A stretch of DNA of 64,000 nucleotides from Treponema sp. (GTDB lineage: Bacteria > Spirochaetota > Spirochaetia > Treponematales > Treponemataceae): NCBI GenBank assembly GCA_017651065.1, contig JAGCDP010000030.1, positions 88,657 to 152,656 of the forward strand, given 5' to 3'. The position numbers and the translations under genes were made by a program. Shown here in pieces: positions 60,252 to 64,000 of the stretch. Each line of letters starts with the position of its first letter. The first letter of the stretch is position 1. The notes beneath the pieces are model-generated. The model did not search any database. It saw only the letters and a list, made by a program, of their open reading frames with translations, and was not told the DNA's origin.

Positions 60252-61508
60252 CTAGTTATCAAACACTTTTTTGCGCCATTCTGCTTCGTAGTCTGAAATA
60301 GAAACTTTTTCGTCTGTAGTAATTGCTGCATTAAGGTAAGGCTCTACTACAACTGACTTATAAGAATCCCATCTTGCAGGAAGCTTCTGTGGAACTCTGA
60401 GCAGCTGAGCCGGTGGAAGATTTGTAAGCAGCTGATTATAATAGATTGGAAGAATATGCTCTGTAATATCACGCAATGCAGAAAAGCCATCGGCAATTCC
60501 AAACATTTCATTGTTTAATTCCATAGCAATTTTACGCTCAAGAATTGCCTTTTGAGTTTCAGAATCAAAGAACCAGCTTAAAAATTCTGTTGCACCCTGT
60601 TCGTTTGATGCTTTTGCATAGATGCCTGTCATAAGGAACGAATCTTCAATCGGGATAAAACCATCGCCTTTGATCCAGCGGTAATCAATATTCAATTCCT
60701 GGCCCTTCATATAACCGAACATCTTGTTACTTGTTGTATAGGCAAGCAATGTGCGGCCAGAAGTTACCTGACGGTAATCAGGCATAAAAAGATATTTATA
60801 GGCAAAATCCTGTTCGTCCTGTGCAGAGCCGTTTGTATTGTTGATCCAGTCGCGGTCATAAGAAACAGCATTGCGCAGACGTAAATCGCTCCAGGTAATC
60901 TGACCCTTTTCTTCGCGGAAATCAACTCCATAAAGCTTTGTTGTCAAATACAAAAAGTCATCATTTGCAGAAGGCAAAAATCCTATACGACTGAAAGAAT
61001 CCTTTTTATCTTTTTCGTTGTAACTTAGACCAGCAGCCTTTATCTGATCAAGAGTGAGAGTATAATTCTCTTTAATATAATCACTATTATAATCTGCAAA
61101 AATTACTGCAGGAAGATTAAAACTTACCGGAAGCAGATACTGATTTTTACGAACCTTGCCCGCATCTAAAAGCTGGGTGTAGAACATTGAAGAAGAAATT
61201 GTCTGGCGGTCAAAAAGATAATCAAGTGATTTAAACTGCTTATGAGTTTTGTCTGTACGGAGCCAGGAACCAATTACAATATCTGGCGGAAGCTCGTCTT
61301 TTGCGGGTGGCAATTCCTGTGCAGGATTTTCTTTATAAACAATTACAGCATTACTGCCAGGATGAGTACTATTAAATAATTCAGTGTATTGAGCAAATTC
61401 GGCACACGAGGTCCAGATTACAATGCGTTCCTGAGATTCTTCGCGACATGAGAAAAAGAAAAGTGTACAGGCAGCAAGAAGAACTGCCATACGAAAATAT
61501 TTTGCCAA
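60252..61508 (-). CDS. Extracellular solute-binding lipoprotein (family 1)
   Basis: 418 residues. Signal sequence with lipobox FFSC (residue 21), then a family 1 binding fold: IVIWTSCAEFAQYTELFN, PPDIVIGSWLR, and ATEFLSWFFDSETQKAIL. The family binds sugars or similar solutes, but no permease or ATPase gene is nearby. TTG 61508 is preferred over ATG 61490 because it supplies the basic KYFR start of the signal peptide and has GAGG upstream. Stop codon overlaps the MoxR ribosome-binding site, so it is part of the operon. Confidence 0.75.
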   Translation of the reverse strand: MAKYFRMAVLLAACTLFFFSCREESQERIVIWTSCAEFAQYTELFNSTHPGSNAVIVYKENPAQELPPAKDELPPDIVIGSWLRTDKTHKQFKSLDYLFDRQTISSSMFYTQLLDAGKVRKNQYLLPVSFNLPAVIFADYNSDYIKENYTLTLDQIKAAGLSYNEKDKKDSFSRIGFLPSANDDFLYLTTKLYGVDFREEKGQITWSDLRLRNAVSYDRDWINNTNGSAQDEQDFAYKYLFMPDYRQVTSGRTLLAYTTSNKMFGYMKGQELNIDYRWIKGDGFIPIEDSFLMTGIYAKASNEQGATEFLSWFFDSETQKAILERKIAMELNNEMFGIADGFSALRDITEHILPIYYNQLLTNLPPAQLLRVPQKLPARWDSYKSVVVEPYLNAAITTDEKVSISDYEAEWRKKVFDN

Positions 61509-61509
61509 A

Positions 61510-62796
61510 CTACATAGCCTCAGCTACATTATATATGGCAGAATAAACTTCTTCAATCTTTTCTTCATCAATACTTGAGAAGGCTACGCGAAGTGTGTTT
61601 GCATCAATCTGAATAACACCAATTCCCTTTTCGGCAAGAAGCTTTTTGCGAAGGTCTTCTGCATTTCCTGTCTTTACGTTAAAGCTCATGAAGTAGCCAG
61701 AGTTGAACGGAAGTGGTTCAAGAACTGATGATTTATGAGTATTGACAAATTTTCGTACTGCATCGTAGCGGCGCTTGAGCATTACACGAAGTTCTGCCTT
61801 CTGCTTGTTGTGTGCTTCATCATTCAAAGCATGAAGAATAAGTGCCTGAGAAGGTGTAGATGAACAAGAAACTGAAGAACGGATAGCAGCCATGAACTTA
61901 ACCTGAAGTGCTGTAATCTGTTCGTCTGTAAGTGCCTTAGAACCAAATGTTACAAAGCCTGTTCTAAAGCCCCATGCAAAGTCTTCTTTTGTAGGACCGT
62001 CTGCCTTGATTGCAAGAATGTTTTCGTGCATGTCTGCAAAGTAAGCAAACAAAGACTGAGGTTCAATATCTTCTTCGTAGTTGAGTCCAAAGTATGCATC
62101 GTCGCTCAAAACGAGTACCTTTGCACCACTTTCGGCAATTTCTTTTACAATACGGCAGATTTCTTTAGCTTCTGCTTTTGTTGGGCTGTAGCCGCTTGGA
62201 TTCTGAGGGAAATTCAAAAGAACGCGAACAGAACCATATTTTTTAGCATCGGCCTTCATAGCTTCTTCGAGTGCCTTAAGATTAAAGGCATTTCCGTCAA
62301 AACACTTAAACTGATGGAATTCTGCATTGCGGCGGGCACAGCAGATAAGCTCATAGTTGTCCCAGCAAGGATCTGCAGCAAGAAGAGGCTTTGTTTCATC
62401 TACAAAAAGGTCAGAAACATAAGAAAGAACTGCTGTAAGTCCCGGAACTAAAATTGGCAAAGAGATTTTTTTGCCGGCCAATGACGGATTTTTTTCTATG
62501 ATTTTTTCTTTCCACAAAGCGCGAAGATCAGGATTACCTGCAGTTTTTGCATAAGCTACAGTTTCGCGGGGATTAAAGGATGGCATTGATTTTTTATAAG
62601 AATCAAGCTCTATTGGAGTGCCGCCCGAAACAGCCATACCGATTGTTCCGTTAGCAAGATATGCATCCTTTGCAGCTTCTGCACCCTGCGAAATGATTCC
62701 ATTAGGAAAGTAAAGACGCTTTCCCATATCAGACATAAGAGAATCTACAACAGATCCCTTCAAAGTTTCATTTAATTCAATTGCCAGTTTGTTCAT
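61510..62796 (-). CDS. PLP-dependent class I/II aminotransferase
   Basis: 428 residues. A complete fold: VSGGTP substrate loop, LLNFPQNPSGY, SDDAYFG (PLP ring Asp), and DGPTKEDFAWGFRTGF with the Schiff-base Lys. Resembles valine/alanine-type aminotransferases; the substrate is not settled. Start ATG 62796; the frame extends to TTG 62835, but a promoter lies there. No ribosome-binding site. Confidence 0.88.
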   Translation of the reverse strand: MNKLAIELNETLKGSVVDSLMSDMGKRLYFPNGIISQGAEAAKDAYLANGTIGMAVSGGTPIELDSYKKSMPSFNPRETVAYAKTAGNPDLRALWKEKIIEKNPSLAGKKISLPILVPGLTAVLSYVSDLFVDETKPLLAADPCWDNYELICCARRNAEFHQFKCFDGNAFNLKALEEAMKADAKKYGSVRVLLNFPQNPSGYSPTKAEAKEICRIVKEIAESGAKVLVLSDDAYFGLNYEEDIEPQSLFAYFADMHENILAIKADGPTKEDFAWGFRTGFVTFGSKALTDEQITALQVKFMAAIRSSVSCSSTPSQALILHALNDEAHNKQKAELRVMLKRRYDAVRKFVNTHKSSVLEPLPFNSGYFMSFNVKTGNAEDLRKKLLAEKGIGVIQIDANTLRVAFSSIDEEKIEEVYSAIYNVAEAM

Positions 62797-62806
62797 AATG
62801 GTTGAT

Positions 62807-62835
62807 ATTATGGTAAAATTGCGCGGGATTGTCAA
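62807..62835 (-). promoter_or_regulatory. Promoter of the aminotransferase-to-Bat operon
   Basis: TTGACA (62830-62835), 17-nt spacer, CATAAT (62807-62812), 10 nt to ATG 62796. May drive the whole set to 53.8 kb, as no clear terminator is seen inside. Confidence 0.65.
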
Positions 62836-62879
62836 TAAAACGTGAATATTTATTCAGAAAAGATGTATAAATATACAGA

Positions 62880-63257
62880 CTACGCGAGCAGTGAGAATAA
62901 ATCTCCAGCCATTGGTTGGGCACCGTTTAAGATATATGGGTTCTGGAGGGCTTGCTGGAGTTGCTTCTGGTAGCTTTCAATCAAAGCATTTGCCTGATTT
63001 TCTGTGAGATTTGATACTTGTTTTGCAGGTTCGTTCTTAATTGCAGACATTCTTTCAATCAAAGAGTTCAAAATTCTGATTTTGCTGATTGAAACACCCT
63101 GCTGACCGGCTTTTGCAGCAACACCTGAAACATGATCAAAATGAGAGTATAAAAGAGCTGTTTTGCTTACAGGAACATAGAGTTTTCCTGCAGCTGCTGC
63201 TCCAGAAAAAGAGCTTCCGTATGAGAAAGCATTAATGTTTCCAATTGAAGTAGTCAT
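62880..63257 (-). CDS. Conserved-looking 125-residue protein, unknown
   Basis: Starts MTTSIGNINAFSYGSSFSGA and has a helical middle and C-terminus (IRILNSLIERMSAI, ENQANALIESYQKQLQQALQ). No signal peptide or known domain. ATG 63257 follows GAGGTGAAGAG; the upstream extension is a shadow of the pckG region. Confidence 0.6.
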   Translation of the reverse strand: MTTSIGNINAFSYGSSFSGAAAAGKLYVPVSKTALLYSHFDHVSGVAAKAGQQGVSISKIRILNSLIERMSAIKNEPAKQVSNLTENQANALIESYQKQLQQALQNPYILNGAQPMAGDLFSLLA

Positions 63258-63291
63258 CTCTTCACCTCTACCCTTATTATCGGAAAAGGCA

Positions 63292-63320
63292 TTGTAAATA
63301 TAAGTAAAAATCATTATATT
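63292..63320 (+). promoter_or_regulatory. pckG promoter
   Basis: TTGTAA (63292-63297), 17-nt spacer, TATATT (63315-63320), leader about 28 nt with AAAGGAG. Confidence 0.65.
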
Positions 63321-63354
63321 TATATTTGATATTATCCATAAAAAGGAGTTTTTA

Positions 63355-64000
63355 ATGACTGTATCTGACATTAAGCATGCCGGCATTAAGGCATGGGTAG
63401 AAGAATGTGTTAAGATGTGCGAACCAGACAATGTTGTAGTTGTTGACGGATCCACAGCTGAATATGACCGCCTTATGAAAAAGTGTGTAGACGCTGGATT
63501 GGCTACACCTCTTAAGGCTAAAGAGAACTGTTTCTTGTTCCGTTCTCTTCCAAGTGATGTTGCACGTGTTGAATCACGTACATTCATCTCTTCTAAGAAG
63601 GAAGAAGATGCTGGTCCAACAAACCACTGGATCGATCCTGTAGAACTCAAGGCTACAATGAAGGGACTTTACACAGGTTGTATGCACGGTCGTACAATGT
63701 ATGTAATTCCATTCTGCATGGGTCCACTCGGTTCTCCAATTGCTAAATACGGTATTGAGCTTACAGACTCTGAATACGTAGTTTTGAACATGGACATCAT
63801 GACACGTGCCGGAGAAAAGGTATGGCAGTACGTTGGAACAGACGGCGACTGGGTACCATGTCTTCACTCTGTAGGTAAGCCACTCAACAATGGCGAAACA
63901 GACGGCGGAATCTGGCCTTGTGCTGATGTTGAACACAAATATATTTCACAGTTCCCAGAAGAACACCTCATCTGGTCTTACGGTTCTGGATACGGTGGAA
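63355..64000 (+). CDS. pckG: Phosphoenolpyruvate carboxykinase, GTP type (partial, 3' end outside)
   Basis: 215 codons seen of about 600. EEDAGPTNHW, MYVIPFCMGPLGSP and NHW-type loops match GTP-dependent PEPCK (not the ATP type). The enzyme links oxaloacetate and PEP; in fermentative bacteria it often works towards oxaloacetate, fixing CO2. Start ATG 63355 with AAAGGAG 6 nt upstream. Frame open to the window end. Confidence 0.95.
   Translation, partial: MTVSDIKHAGIKAWVEECVKMCEPDNVVVVDGSTAEYDRLMKKCVDAGLATPLKAKENCFLFRSLPSDVARVESRTFISSKKEEDAGPTNHWIDPVELKATMKGLYTGCMHGRTMYVIPFCMGPLGSPIAKYGIELTDSEYVVLNMDIMTRAGEKVWQYVGTDGDWVPCLHSVGKPLNNGETDGGIWPCADVEHKYISQFPEEHLIWSYGSGYGG

Noticed and set aside
63574..63936. 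120-codon minus-strand ORF inside pckG
   Set aside because: Antisense shadow of the PEPCK frame.

Overview
The window reads as chromosomal DNA of a spirochaete of the Treponema group, probably a host-associated (gut, oral or rumen) species. This is inferred from protein content and not from a marker gene: ThyX in place of ThyA, GTP-type PEP carboxykinase, class III adenylate cyclase, LacI-like sensor plus GGDEF, a Bat/MoxR operon, many lipoproteins, and a very large beta-rich surface protein. Base composition is moderately AT-rich. Sigma70-type promoters are easy to read; the tRNA-Cys promoter is TTGACA-17-TATATT.

Layout. 1-4.8 kb: a truncated BspA-like lipoprotein, TraX, thyX, a DUF308 membrane protein and a MATE exporter. 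4.8-10.7 kb (+): sensor-GGDEF protein, oligoendopeptidase F, adenosine deaminase and a methyltransferase. 10.7-15.9 kb (-): two unknown proteins behind mnmG, then argC-gph. 15.9-17.4 kb: an accessory island with a 65-bp direct repeat, a 63-bp palindromic tandem array and a PD-(D/E)XK-like nuclease. 17.5-22.3 kb (-): YcxB-like protein, PstS-like binding protein, two tiny membrane proteins, a PlsC-like acyltransferase and an AGCS symporter; then tRNA-Cys. 22.7-28.2 kb (-): NUDIX, a one-chain ECF transporter (A-A-T), and a FecR/outer-membrane/secreted-protein cluster. 28.3-31.4 kb (-): LysM-M23 peptidase, rlmE (apparent frameshift), rlmM and a PilZ protein. 31.4-42.5 kb (-): one gene of about 3,700 codons. 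42.6-50.7 kb: S1-repeat protein, adenylate cyclase, two membrane proteins, a Rec-STAS-like-Rec protein, a PHP phosphatase and DksA. 50.9-53.8 kb: infA-tyrS, a J-domain protein and an Smr protein. 53.8-62.8 kb (-): aminotransferase, solute-binding lipoprotein, MoxR, DUF58, a BatD-like piece, a fused BatA-BatB-BatC and BatD/SH3. 63.3 kb to the end (+): pckG, truncated.

Themes. Second-messenger signalling is prominent (diguanylate cyclase, PilZ receptor, adenylate cyclase, receiver protein). Several families of short dispersed palindromes lie between genes, and two have entered genes in frame: the peptide VIASEAWQS in RlmM, and VPEPVEG/VDELVEP in the ECF linker. Three long imperfect hairpins of 150-200 nt sit in gene-poor gaps. 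At least eight genes have a good -35/-10 pair whose -10 lies only 6-10 nt before the start codon and no ribosome-binding site, which suggests leaderless mRNAs.

The most unusual locus is 15.9-17.4 kb. Seven units repeat every 63 bp (21 codons). Each is an imperfect palindrome of CCCACTTAAC / GTTAAGTGGG. The last four units form an open frame for a 21-residue repeat whose stop codon is embedded in the ribosome-binding site of the nuclease gene.
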